A stretch of DNA of 62,960 bases from Rhodospirillales bacterium (GCA_018432935.1 JAHDSF010000003.1:1-62960), one strand, 5' to 3'. Counted from the first letter of the stretch, positions 1 through 8,931 are shown. Made by a program: numbers and translations. The notes: generated by a model not told the origin, from the letters alone.

Positions 1-67
1 CCAGCATCGCCTCCCTCCGCGGATCCCCCACCCGCAGAGACTTCGGTGCGTCAGTCCGTGATTCCAT
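1..67 (-). CDS. N-terminus of a probable transposase (truncated by window edge)
   Basis: An ATG at 67-65 on the minus strand has a strong AAGGAGG ribosome site upstream and opens a frame that runs off the left edge after 22 codons (begins MESRTDAPKSL). Its position about 75 bases inside IS21-like terminal repeats suggests the first transposase gene of the element (istA position). The visible residues are too few to prove the family; a reverse transcriptase or other mobile-element protein is possible. Confidence 0.35.
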   Translation of the reverse strand, partial: MESRTDAPKSLRVGDPRREAML

Positions 68-148
68 GACTTCCTCCTTGCTGTTCAGGAGGGTCAATTC
101 TCGCTGTCGTCAGGGGGTCAGTTTTGCCTGTCGGCCGACACGAAATCT
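1..148. mobile_element. IS21-like element terminus (partial)
   Basis: Two imperfect tandem repeats of about 22 bases, each with GGTCA followed by a T-rich step and TGTCG, lie at about 87-140 and run into TGTCGGCCGACA. Arrays of such repeats just inside the element end are typical of IS21-family insertion sequences. The rest of the element would lie to the left of the window. A short open frame starts inside it on the minus strand. What is seen is the repeat pattern only; the family name is an inference. It marks the left edge of the SIR2-HerA/YhaON island. Confidence 0.5.
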
Positions 149-187
149 TAAGCCGCCCTGGCGACGCAGGGACGTGAGGAGTCCCAA

Positions 188-734
188 CTAGCTCTTGGCG
201 GCTTCCGCAGCCGTTTCGCTATCCTCGCTTTCCGATGTTGAAGCCGCCGGCGACAGATATCGGATCGTACGCCTCCTCACGATGCCGACTTCGATCCAGT
301 TCCATCCTCCTCCGATAATGCCGCCCACGATCGGAAGCGTTTTCGTGATGATTTCCCTTCTGCGTTACCTTGATGCCGAAGTACTTCAACATGAATTTCT
401 TAAAGGCCTCGAGCGTCTCCTTATGCAGAACGGCCCTGATGGCCTGGCGGGTGGCTCCCATGGCGCCAAGTACCGCACCTTCCCGAACGAACTGGCTCGG
501 GACATCCATTCCAAATACGGGAACTAGCAACCCCCATCTTGCGTCCGGGTCGTCGAAGAAATGCTCGTCGACGAAAGTAGCGCAACGCGCAGCCGCGATG
601 ATCTCCTGCTTGAGCACGTACGCCACGTCGGCAGTCGCCGACGGGACGGACACCCAGATGTTCGACGGAAGGCCGGTCAGAACGCCCCGGTCTTCATCCT
701 TCGGCCTGTCCCCGCCGAACAGCCAACTCAGCAA
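188..734 (-). pseudogene. EcsC-like protein gene with a -strand frameshift
   Basis: The frame from a TTG at 734 (GGGGGA site 8 bases upstream) codes for about 120 residues including a DVAYVLKQEI segment. Coding quality collapses after about position 365. From about 350 to the TAG at 188-190 a different frame continues sensibly with TKTLPIVGGIIGGGWNWIEVG, a Pro/Gly-rich hairpin like that near the C-terminus of EcsC-family membrane-associated proteins. One inserted or deleted base between about 350 and 367 would join them. The gene follows herA in the same direction after a gap of about 75 bases, so it may be the third gene of that operon. The EcsC assignment is by eye and moderate. The break could be a true mutation or a sequencing error. 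Confidence 0.5.
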
Positions 735-808
735 TCCCACCTTCCCCCTCTGGTTGCAGACAACATACCCGTGTCTGCCACCACGGCACAAACCTTCCCG
801 GATCCCTG

Positions 809-2542
809 CTATTTGACGAGGGTCTGACGACGCCAGCTTTCGACCGCCTTGTCGAGAGCGGCCGAGGCGGAGGCATCTGCCCAACGATCCCAGAATGCGA
901 CCGTTCCGCTCAAGGGCTCGTTAGCCGGCTTCGCGATGCGTATGCGGGTGGGCAGCAATATGGCGTCGCCCACCACGAGCGCTTCGCCAATGTCGAGTAT
1001 AGGCAAGAGGTCGCCGAATCCTCCTAGGCTGTCCGGTAGGAGCCGCCTGACGACCGCCTGGTCCTCCCCGTTCGTGAGCCGCATCGCGATCAGGTTGTTG
1101 CACTGGCTGACAACGGTACGGTTCACTTCGGCGGGCCTTTGGCTGATCACTACCAGTCCGATCCCGTACTTGCGCCCCTCCTTGGCAATCCGCTCGAAGG
1201 TCACGATGGCGTTCTCAGCCGCGCCGGAGGTCGCTTCCTGTGGGATGTACAGATGCGCCTCATCACAGAACAGCGCCACCGGGTGGCGGGTGCCCTGGGC
1301 GCTCCACTGCTGCACAGAGAAGACCATTCGGGCGACCATGCCAACGATGAGCGGTAGGATGTCCGACGGCACCTCAGAGAAGTCGATGATCTTGACTCCT
1401 CCCCGGCCGCCTTTCGCCGCCCGGCCCGCCACGAGGAGTGTCACAGCCTGGTCGAGCCACGCGTAACTGTCGGCCACTCCACCGGCAGGGAACAGGAACC
1501 CCAGCCTGCGATCCGTGCGTTTCCCCTCAAGGCGCTGAATCAGACGGCTGAGCTTGCCGTGGAAGTCGCCCTGCTTTTCTGTCCGGGCGCCAGGCACCAT
1601 CTCGACGTTGAGCCGGTTTAGTTCGGCAAGCACGTCGTCGATCGAGAACGGAACTGGGCTATCGATCGTAAAGTTGACGAGCACATCACCGTGCCCGCCG
1701 GCCTTCAGAAAGCCCGTCTTCGCCTCCACAATGGCCCGCGACATCACCATGGCTTGGTTGGGGGCATTCTGGTCCGATCTGTCGACGAACATGGAGACCA
1801 AGCCCTCATAGCTCATCAGCCAGTATGGCAAATGGAGCACCCCATCGGCCAAACACTTGCCCGCCTCGAGGTCACCCGGCCCCGCGACGCGCAGGTGGGC
1901 GAAGCCTTGGCCCGCCATGGACGCGTACTCGCCATGCATGTCGAAGACGATGGCGTTGGCGTTCTTGAGCTCTGCCACCTGCTCAAGGAGCCGTGCGGTC
2001 GTCCAGGACTTCCCCGAACCCGTGCTGCCCACGACCAGCGCATGGCGCTGGAAAAGCCTGTTGCCATTGACAAAGGCTTGCGCATTCGGATCCAGGGTGT
2101 AAGCACCGAGCGACAAGCGCTGGGCACTAGCGGTCACCTCCGAGATCACGCTCATGAATCTGGTCAGCCGCTCGCCTTCCAAGGCAAAGCAGCAGGCGTC
2201 GATCTCCGGGACAGTCTCGAGGGTGCGCCGAAATCTCGCGTGCGGTCCGTCGCGCTCGAGGAGAGTGCCTATCAGGGTGATCCTTACGAGGTTGACCTCG
2301 GGGTGTGCCTCTTCCCCCCGCTCCACCTCCGCGATCTTTGCGTCCTCGACGGCGGTGCGGGTGATCTTATGGATCACACCAATCAGCTTGTGTCCGGCGA
2401 GGCTGCTCTGCAGGGCTACAAGACGGTTCACCTGAAGTGCGCGCAGGGCTTCGACGTCGTCCACCCGAACGATCACTGTCGCGGTGTCCACCGACTGCAC
2501 ACGTCCCAGTGCCTCTTCGTCGGCGAAGTCCAGAATGCTCAT
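809..2542 (-). CDS. herA: HerA-type ATPase/helicase of a SIR2-HerA defence pair
   Basis: A 577-residue HerA/FtsK-superfamily ATPase. An N-terminal beta-barrel-like HAS region (about residues 10-60) precedes a RecA-like motor with Walker A GSTGSGKS at 172-179 and Walker B LFCDEAH with D427-E428. An SQRPAEVNRTVVSQ segment at 468-480 matches the arginine-finger/sensor region of HerA. The ATG at 2542 overlaps the stop of the upstream SIR2 gene by four bases (ATGA), so translation is coupled. HerA hexamers pump or unwind DNA. When paired with SIR2 proteins they form an anti-phage complex in known systems. No NurA nuclease gene is adjacent, which favours defence over the archaeal end-resection role. 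Confidence 0.88.
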   Translation of the reverse strand: MSILDFADEEALGRVQSVDTATVIVRVDDVEALRALQVNRLVALQSSLAGHKLIGVIHKITRTAVEDAKIAEVERGEEAHPEVNLVRITLIGTLLERDGPHARFRRTLETVPEIDACCFALEGERLTRFMSVISEVTASAQRLSLGAYTLDPNAQAFVNGNRLFQRHALVVGSTGSGKSWTTARLLEQVAELKNANAIVFDMHGEYASMAGQGFAHLRVAGPGDLEAGKCLADGVLHLPYWLMSYEGLVSMFVDRSDQNAPNQAMVMSRAIVEAKTGFLKAGGHGDVLVNFTIDSPVPFSIDDVLAELNRLNVEMVPGARTEKQGDFHGKLSRLIQRLEGKRTDRRLGFLFPAGGVADSYAWLDQAVTLLVAGRAAKGGRGGVKIIDFSEVPSDILPLIVGMVARMVFSVQQWSAQGTRHPVALFCDEAHLYIPQEATSGAAENAIVTFERIAKEGRKYGIGLVVISQRPAEVNRTVVSQCNNLIAMRLTNGEDQAVVRRLLPDSLGGFGDLLPILDIGEALVVGDAILLPTRIRIAKPANEPLSGTVAFWDRWADASASAALDKAVESWRRQTLVK

Positions 2543-3585
2543 GCGGTCACCCCAATCATGTGGTCGAGAAACCGGTCGAGCTGCCAGAGCGGCTGGTCCA
2601 GGTCGAAGCCATTCGGCGAATTGTGCGTATAGGCGCGAGCACCGGCGGGACCATCCTCGATTGCGAGATAGCGTAGGCAGCGGCCGCCGTTGAGAAAGGC
2701 CTTGGCCGCGGGGGTCAATTCCTTGGTGACGACCACGAGCGGCACGGAATCCTGGCAACCCTCGATGAGCTTCGTTTGCACGTGCTCGTCGTTGAACCCG
2801 TAACCAACACAGAAGTAGGCGCGGGCGTTTTCTAGAGCGCGGTCAGAGCAAGTCAGGATGGTCCTGAACGGCTCGCCGTGCGTCAGGCGGTATTTGTCGA
2901 TGCCGGGCGTAACCATTAACGGCGTGTAACCCGCGGGAATATCCAGGGCGCTGCGGACCCCCACAATTTGACCGGCCGCATCTTGAAACCAGTCGAGGGA
3001 GCCGTGGACCTTCCACACAGACACGGTGCGCGTGACCTGCCGATTTACGACGATCCGAGTATCGATGTGCCGGACCCTGGACTGCAAATATCCATAGTTG
3101 AAGCCAGTGAAAGTACTGCAGTCCGCCGCATCGGCCGCATACTCCGCAAGGCGATCGTAATTCGGCGTCACCACGTGCAGGTCGTTGTGGGTGCTGTCGA
3201 AAAGATGGCGATACAACCTTGACAGCGGTAGCGAGCGGCGGTTCGCGAGAAGCGACTGCAGCACAGCCAGATCCGACGGCAAGAGGAAACGCCGGGTTTC
3301 GGCGGCAATGAAGTGGGTCTGGCGCTCGCTGGGACGCACCGCCTGAAGCGCGCTTTCAAGATCGTGGCCGGCCGTGAGGGAAGTCAGGAACTTCGCCCAC
3401 TCGCCCTTTTCTTCGGCGGTCCACTTTGTCGGGGGAGTTGCTCCAGCAAGATGAGCGGCCAATGCCCCCATCCCCGGCAATCCGTAGGCCGCAGAGGCGC
3501 CGCTGCCTAGGATGATGACAGGGGCCTTGCTGAGTGCCGCCTGCGCAAATTCCTGCGCGACCTCGGCTGCGCTCTTGACCAGCAT
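2539..3585 (-). CDS. SIR2-domain protein (NADase-like) of SIR2-HerA pair
   Basis: A 348-residue standalone SIR2-fold protein. Visible motifs are the NAD-binding GSGASAAYGLP loop at 27-37, TPNYDRL with the conserved Asn at 142, and KVHGSLDW with the likely catalytic His at 194. A second Rossmann element, CVGYGFND, is at 259-266. The zinc-finger cysteines of classical sirtuin deacetylases are not evident, as expected for the bacterial defence-type SIR2 that degrades NAD. It is the first gene of the operon and overlaps herA by four bases. By analogy with described SIR2-HerA systems the two proteins should form one complex that depletes NAD on phage infection; that activity is inferred, not visible. 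Confidence 0.85.
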   Translation of the reverse strand: MLVKSAAEVAQEFAQAALSKAPVIILGSGASAAYGLPGMGALAAHLAGATPPTKWTAEEKGEWAKFLTSLTAGHDLESALQAVRPSERQTHFIAAETRRFLLPSDLAVLQSLLANRRSLPLSRLYRHLFDSTHNDLHVVTPNYDRLAEYAADAADCSTFTGFNYGYLQSRVRHIDTRIVVNRQVTRTVSVWKVHGSLDWFQDAAGQIVGVRSALDIPAGYTPLMVTPGIDKYRLTHGEPFRTILTCSDRALENARAYFCVGYGFNDEHVQTKLIEGCQDSVPLVVVTKELTPAAKAFLNGGRCLRYLAIEDGPAGARAYTHNSPNGFDLDQPLWQLDRFLDHMIGVTA

Positions 3586-3874
3586 CGATACCCCGGCGCA
3601 AGACAGCTTTCGCGACCTAGAGTCGAACTCATACTCCTAAACCGACCAAAAGGCGATCTCTTTGTAGGTAGCAGCGAGCATGCGCCAGTGAGCCCGAAGC
3701 GCCTGCCCAGCCCGACCCTCTCGCGGGCTAGATGGGATCCGTCGGTCAACCTGCGAGTGTGCCAGTCTGGATGAATCTGACGTTGTTGCGGCGGCCCGGG
3801 CCGTGCTGCATGATGGCCAAGAGATCGCGGGAATTGAGGAATTCACCGTTGTTCCCCGGGGGGGGGACCCACCA
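3586..3874. promoter_or_regulatory. Divergent promoter region, SIR2-herA / yhaO-yhaN
   Basis: This 289-base gap separates the start of the SIR2 gene (minus) from the start of the YhaO-like gene (plus) and must hold both promoters. It contains no credible gene. I do not see a clean -35/-10 pair. A C4G9-like run lies at 3854-3867 directly upstream of the plus-strand start, a likely length-variable homopolymer tract. Confidence 0.5.
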
Positions 3875-5125
3875 ATGACCGACTTCCGCTTCCTTCATGC
3901 CGCGGACATCCATCTCGACAGTCCGCTCCACGGACTTTCGCGATACGAGGGCCTGCCGGTCGACGAAGTCCGCGGCGCCACACGGGCGGCGTTCGACAAT
4001 TTGGTGCAGCGCGCGATCGAAGAGTCGGTCGACTTCGTGCTTATCGCCGGCGATCTCTTCGATGGGGAATGGCGCGATATGGGCACCGGCCTGTACTTCG
4101 CCCGGGCCATGGGGCGACTTGATCAGGCGGGCATCCCGGTATTCATCCTGTCCGGGAACCACGACGCGGCCTCCGTCGTCACCCGGACCGTTCCGTGGGC
4201 GCAGAACGTCCGGCAGTTCGGCAGCAGGCGTCCAGAGACGCATTTCCTTCCCGATCTGGGGGTCGCCATCCATGGCCAGAGCTTCTCCAGGCCAGCCATC
4301 ACCGAGAATCTCGTGCCCGCATATCCGGCAGCCGCCCTCCACGCTTTCAATATCGGCATGCTCCACACCGCGCTGGCGGGGCGAGCGGGGCACCCCGACT
4401 ATGCTCCGTGCAGCGTCGACGACCTCCGGGCCAAGGGCTATGACTACTGGGCTCTCGGGCACGTCCACGATTTCGAGATCCCCTGCACCGATCCCTACAC
4501 CGTCTTCCCTGGAAACATCCAGGGACGCACGATTCGCGAGACGGGCGCCAAGGGCGCCGTCATCGTATCGGTCTCGGATCGCGCCGTGACCTCGCTGGAG
4601 CGCGTCGATCTGGACGTGGTCCGGTGGATCCGAGCCGAGGTTGACTGCTCCGGCGCCCACCCCGGCGACGTCGCCCAGCGGATAAGAACGGTGCTCACGC
4701 GGCTCCATGGGGAGAACGGGTCTGGCCTACCGCTCATAGTGCGAATCTCGCTCGTAGGTCCGACCCACGCCGCCGGGGCGCTGCATGATCGCGCTGCGGC
4801 ATGGCGCGACGACGCCCGCGCCATCGCGACCTCAATCTCGCCCGATCTCCACGTGGAGAAGGTGAAGGTCGCCGTGAGTGAGCCAACCAGTACTGAACAT
4901 TTTATCGGCGACGACCTTTCCGCCCTGATCGAGCAGGCGGGCTGTGATCCCGGACTGTCACAGATCCTCGGCGCAGAGCTCGAGAAGTTCATGCTTGCCG
5001 TCCAGTCGAACCTCGGTCCGCCCGAGGAGGGTGAGCTGCGCCTTTCAGCCGCCCACGGCGACTGGCCCGCCGTCTTGCGGACTGCCGCTATCGCGCTCCG
5101 CTCGCGCCTCACCGGGGAGGTCTGA
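3875..5125 (+). CDS. yhaO: YhaO/SbcD-like metallophosphoesterase (DNA repair exonuclease)
   Basis: A 416-residue calcineurin-like phosphoesterase. The di-metal motifs are HAADIHLDSP at 8-17 (D11, H13), AGDLFDG at 58-64, SGNHD at 93-97 and LGHVHDF in the middle third. The spacing and the long C-terminal extension resemble YhaO/SbcD/Mre11-type nucleases, which act with an SMC-like ATPase on DNA ends. The ATG at 3875 was chosen because the conserved beta strand begins three residues later; upstream codons include a G-run. The stop is three bases before the next gene, so the two are an operon. The direction is opposite to the adjacent SIR2-herA operon. Confidence 0.85.
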   Translation: MTDFRFLHAADIHLDSPLHGLSRYEGLPVDEVRGATRAAFDNLVQRAIEESVDFVLIAGDLFDGEWRDMGTGLYFARAMGRLDQAGIPVFILSGNHDAASVVTRTVPWAQNVRQFGSRRPETHFLPDLGVAIHGQSFSRPAITENLVPAYPAAALHAFNIGMLHTALAGRAGHPDYAPCSVDDLRAKGYDYWALGHVHDFEIPCTDPYTVFPGNIQGRTIRETGAKGAVIVSVSDRAVTSLERVDLDVVRWIRAEVDCSGAHPGDVAQRIRTVLTRLHGENGSGLPLIVRISLVGPTHAAGALHDRAAAWRDDARAIATSISPDLHVEKVKVAVSEPTSTEHFIGDDLSALIEQAGCDPGLSQILGAELEKFMLAVQSNLGPPEEGELRLSAAHGDWPAVLRTAAIALRSRLTGEV

Positions 5126-5128
5126 GAC

Positions 5129-8100
5129 ATGCGGTTCTCCAGCCTTTCACTTGAGCGGTATGGGTGCTTCGAGGGCTGCCAGCTCAATTTTCGACCGGGC
5201 GTCCCTGACCTCCACATCATCTACGGCGCCAATGAGGCGGGAAAGACGACGTCACTGGCCGCCGTTTCGGATCTCCTGTTCGGTTTCCCCCAGCGCTCGC
5301 CCTACAATTTCCTGTTCGACTACGCCCTGCTTCGTGTAGGGGCGGTGCTGGAAGACGGCGGCCGAACGCTCGAGTGCCGGCGCAAGAAGGGGACGAGCGG
5401 AACGCTGCTCGACGCGCAGGATGCCATCATCGACGAGGCGCCCCTGAGAGTCATGCTCAAGGGCCAGACGCGCGAGACGTTCGGGCTTTCGTTCAGCCTG
5501 GACCAGGATGCGCTGCGCTCGGGCGGAAAAGCCATGGTCGAGGCACGCAACGATCTCGGGCGTACGCTGTTCGCGGCGGGGTCCGGGCTTACCGGCATTT
5601 CGGACGAGCTGAGGAAGCTTGAGGCCGAGGCCGACGCCATCTGGGGTCCGCAAGCCGCCGCACGCCGCTCATTCACGCAGGCTGAGCGAGATCTCACAGA
5701 GAGTATGAGGATCGTCCGCAACACCGTCCTCAAGCCGAAAACATGGTCGGACGCGAAGGCGGCCATGGAGAGTGCCGAGGCAGTTCTCGACAAGGCTCGC
5801 GGAGAACGCGACAAGGTACAGGCCGAGCTCGGAGCGGCGGAACGCATCCGTCGGCTCGCACCCCTCGTCCGACGGCGTGATGAGCAGCTTGAGCAGCTGC
5901 AGACCCACGGAGATGTCCTAGACATCGGAAAGGCCCGGGAGGATTCGGCCGAGGCAATCATCCTCGACGCAGACGCCGCCCAGCGCGCCAAGGCCGCGGC
6001 CGAACAGCTCCTGCACGACTTGGGCGATCGGAAGGCGAAAGTTGTGGCCGACCCGGGCGTACTCGCCGAGGCCGACGAGATTGACGATCTCGTCTCGGGA
6101 TCCGGGGCAGGTGAGAAGGCGGCGCGCGACGTTGTCCGGCTCGAGGCCGAGCATGCGGCGGCCGAGAAAACCATCCAGGATCTGCGAGCTGAGGCCGGTC
6201 CGAACGCCGATGCGGCGCCGACGAGAGTGATCGCAACCCGTCTGCGAGACTTGGCGCAGAAGCATGCCGAGACCACGGCGGCCAAGGCGCAGATCGAGGA
6301 GAGCCGCACTGAACTTGAGGAGCGCCGGCGACTGGCGACGGTCAGACTCGAGGCCGCCGGCACGGAGGAGGCGGCCGAAGCGCTCATCGACGCCGTCGAC
6401 GCAGGCCGAGCCCTCGGCGCTGACGCGGATGTCAGATGCGAGACGGCCCGCCGAGCCGCAGACGCCGCAGGGCGCACCGTTCCGTTCGCGCTCGCCCGCT
6501 TGGCGCCATGGACGGGTACTATCGAGGATCTACGCCGCCTACCAAGAGTCGCCACCGCCGAGACCGAACAGGCGCGCGAGGAAGTTTCGGAGCTAGCGGC
6601 CGAGATGCTTCGCGAACAGGAGCAGGCTCAACGCTCGCGCGATGAGGCGGCTGCGCTGTCGCTCAAGATCAACGGCGTCGACCCAGGATCGGCAGTCTCG
6701 CCGGAGGAGATTGCGTCCGCGCAGGAGGACCGGAAGGCACGCTGGTTGCCCATAAGGGAACATGCTCTCACCGGCGTCCCGCTTCCCTCCCCCACCGATG
6801 CCGTCGCCGAGTTCGAGGCAACCATCCAGCTGGTCGACGAGAGGATGGAGCGCCGCTTCGCACTCGCGGACGCCTCGAGCCGCCTGTCCCTGCTGGAGCA
6901 GACCAAGACGTCGCACGAACTTCAAGGCGACCAAGCTGCAGCCCGCGCCGCAGATGCCGGCCGCCGTCGGCAGGAACTTCTGGACCGGTGGAGCAAGCGG
7001 CTCTCCTCTGCTGGCCTTCCAGAACTCGAGCCGGTGCGATTCCACGCCTGGCAGCTCGACCGGGAGGCCGCCGAGGGAGCCCAGGTAGAGTACGACCGGC
7101 TGGCTGGCGAGGCCGATACGGCGGCAGCTCGCAGGGACGTTGTGCGCGCTGCGCTGTCCGCCGCGCTCGGGACCCCTGAAACGGCGGACGCATCTGCCCT
7201 CGCGCCGATCCTTACCTTCGCCGAACGCAAGCGTCGGAAGGGAGAAGAGGCAGTCCAGCAGCGGCGCTTGGCGCAGGCAGAGCTGGATCAGATCGAGAGC
7301 GATGCCGCCGGGCTCGACCGTCGCGCCCAACGCATCGATGCTGCAGCTGCCGAGTATGCCACCGCCTGGACCGGCGCGCTCGCAGAGGCGGGTCTCGACC
7401 TAGACGTGATGACATGCGGTCCGGTCCTCGACCTGATCGAGGACCTTCGCGGCGCAACTACGAGCCAAGCGCAGCTTCGTCGTCGGATTGACGGCATCAG
7501 CCGCGACGCACAAGATCACGCCTCTCGTGTCGACGTGCTCGCCGACCGCCTCGGACTACCGCCCTCCGACCCCATGACACGCCTAGGCGTGTTGCGCGAA
7601 CGGCTGGCCGTAGCCCGCGCTAGTGCCAAGGTCCTCGAGACGCTCGAGGTCGAAGAGGGGCGCCGACGCGGCGAAGTTGACGAGGCGGACGCCAAGCTGC
7701 GCGCGGCGGACGAAGCGCTCGCGCCGCTCATCGCTGAGACCGTTTCGGCTGATCGATCCGCTCTCGCGGTCGCCATCGAACGGTCCAGCGCCAAGCGGTC
7801 GCTGGCTGAGGCGCTCGCCGAAACAGAGAGGCTCATCATCGCCAACGGCGACGGCCTCGCCCTCCACGATCTCGTCGCCGCCGTCTCCGACATCGATCCC
7901 GATGAGCTCGCCGGACGAGTCTCCTCGCTCAACTCGAAGCTCACCCAACTCAACAAGGAGGTTGACGAGGCGGCGATCGCACATGGTGACGCGAGACGGA
8001 CCTTCACGGATGTCGACGCCGACACGACATCGGCCGTCGACGCCGCAGCGGACGCCGAACAGGCTCGCTCCGAACTGGAGGTTCTGGCAGAGCACTACAT

Positions 8101-8575
8101 CCTGAAGCGGGCTCAGGCGGTCACCCTAAAGTGGGTAATCGAGCAGTATCGCGAAAGACACCAGGATCCGCTGCTTCTCAGAGCCGGAAAGCTGTTCTCG
8201 ATCCTCACCGTGGGCCGCTACGCAACGCTGCGGGTCGATAGCGAAGAACCGACGCCGCGGCTCTTGGGTATGCGAGAGGACGGGCGCACGATGGTCGAGG
8301 TCCAGCATATGAGCGACGGCACGACTGACCAGCTGTTCCTCGCACTGCGGCTCGCTGCCCTGGAGCAGTCGGTAAAATCGGGCATCTCCCTGCCGTTGCT
8401 TGCCGATGACCTGTTCGTCAATTTCGACGACGAACGAGCCGAAGCCGGTTTCAGGGTGCTGGTCGACGTGGCGCGATCAACGCAGGTGCTGTTCTTCACC
8501 CACCATCCGCACCTCCTCGCCATCGCCCGCTCGGTCGTGGGGGCGGACCTACACTCGGAATGTGCCCTGATGTAG
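5129..8575 (+). CDS. yhaN: YhaN/SbcC-like SMC-type ATPase
   Basis: A 1148-residue Rad50/SbcC-like protein. Walker A GANEAGKTT is at 33-41. A YhaN-like N-terminal ATPase half follows, then about 700 residues rich in Ala, Glu, Arg and Leu that read as long coiled coils. The C-terminal half has the ABC-type signature SDGTTDQL at about 1062-1069, Walker B LPLLADDLF about 27 residues later, and THHPHL. No CxxC zinc hook is obvious at the coil apex, which fits YhaN rather than SbcC. With YhaO it should form an ATP-gated nuclease on DNA ends. The ATG lies three bases after the yhaO stop. The role could be repair or phage defence; its position beside SIR2-HerA makes defence plausible. Confidence 0.85.
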   Translation: MRFSSLSLERYGCFEGCQLNFRPGVPDLHIIYGANEAGKTTSLAAVSDLLFGFPQRSPYNFLFDYALLRVGAVLEDGGRTLECRRKKGTSGTLLDAQDAIIDEAPLRVMLKGQTRETFGLSFSLDQDALRSGGKAMVEARNDLGRTLFAAGSGLTGISDELRKLEAEADAIWGPQAAARRSFTQAERDLTESMRIVRNTVLKPKTWSDAKAAMESAEAVLDKARGERDKVQAELGAAERIRRLAPLVRRRDEQLEQLQTHGDVLDIGKAREDSAEAIILDADAAQRAKAAAEQLLHDLGDRKAKVVADPGVLAEADEIDDLVSGSGAGEKAARDVVRLEAEHAAAEKTIQDLRAEAGPNADAAPTRVIATRLRDLAQKHAETTAAKAQIEESRTELEERRRLATVRLEAAGTEEAAEALIDAVDAGRALGADADVRCETARRAADAAGRTVPFALARLAPWTGTIEDLRRLPRVATAETEQAREEVSELAAEMLREQEQAQRSRDEAAALSLKINGVDPGSAVSPEEIASAQEDRKARWLPIREHALTGVPLPSPTDAVAEFEATIQLVDERMERRFALADASSRLSLLEQTKTSHELQGDQAAARAADAGRRRQELLDRWSKRLSSAGLPELEPVRFHAWQLDREAAEGAQVEYDRLAGEADTAAARRDVVRAALSAALGTPETADASALAPILTFAERKRRKGEEAVQQRRLAQAELDQIESDAAGLDRRAQRIDAAAAEYATAWTGALAEAGLDLDVMTCGPVLDLIEDLRGATTSQAQLRRRIDGISRDAQDHASRVDVLADRLGLPPSDPMTRLGVLRERLAVARASAKVLETLEVEEGRRRGEVDEADAKLRAADEALAPLIAETVSADRSALAVAIERSSAKRSLAEALAETERLIIANGDGLALHDLVAAVSDIDPDELAGRVSSLNSKLTQLNKEVDEAAIAHGDARRTFTDVDADTTSAVDAAADAEQARSELEVLAEHYILKRAQAVTLKWVIEQYRERHQDPLLLRAGKLFSILTVGRYATLRVDSEEPTPRLLGMREDGRTMVEVQHMSDGTTDQLFLALRLAALEQSVKSGISLPLLADDLFVNFDDERAEAGFRVLVDVARSTQVLFFTHHPHLLAIARSVVGADLHSECALM

Positions 8576-8759
8576 CAGGGGCAGCCCCGGCTGGCCCGAA
8601 GCCATGGAGCCGCCATGTGATCGGTGTCCCAAGGGACGATCCCGCCGGGCCGAACGTCGTCTGCCCTGTGATGATGGGCTGGCTAGCACCTGGCGCGCCG
8701 AGCGGTTGCCAACCCGTGCGGCGACGTTTGCGTCCCCGTCCCCTCGCGCCTATAATAGG

Positions 8760-8811
8760 TTTGTAAACAATTGATCTCTTTTGGACCAGAAATCGCCCAG
8801 AAGTTTACAAA
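8760..8811. repeat. Perfect 9-base inverted repeat, arms 34 bases apart
   Basis: TTTGTAAAC at 8760-8768 and its exact reverse complement GTTTACAAA at 8803-8811 flank an AT-rich spacer. The arms sit in a locally AT-rich patch between the yhaN stop and the kinase gene. They could be a regulator's paired binding sites or a recombinase/attachment site at the island edge. Only the repeat itself is observed. Confidence 0.6.
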
Positions 8812-8931
8812 TTTTGAAAGGCTAGGGCATGGCACAGCAGCTCAATCGCCCGAAATCCGTGACTGACACACACAAATTGACAGTTCCCTGGTATACATAA
8901 CCATTTTAGAGCAGTGCCCAATCACGCTGAA

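Noticed and set aside
809-2758. HerA with a 72-residue N-terminal extension
   Set aside because: The extension is the SIR2 gene read in another frame; the ATG at 2542 in the ATGA overlap fits the family start.
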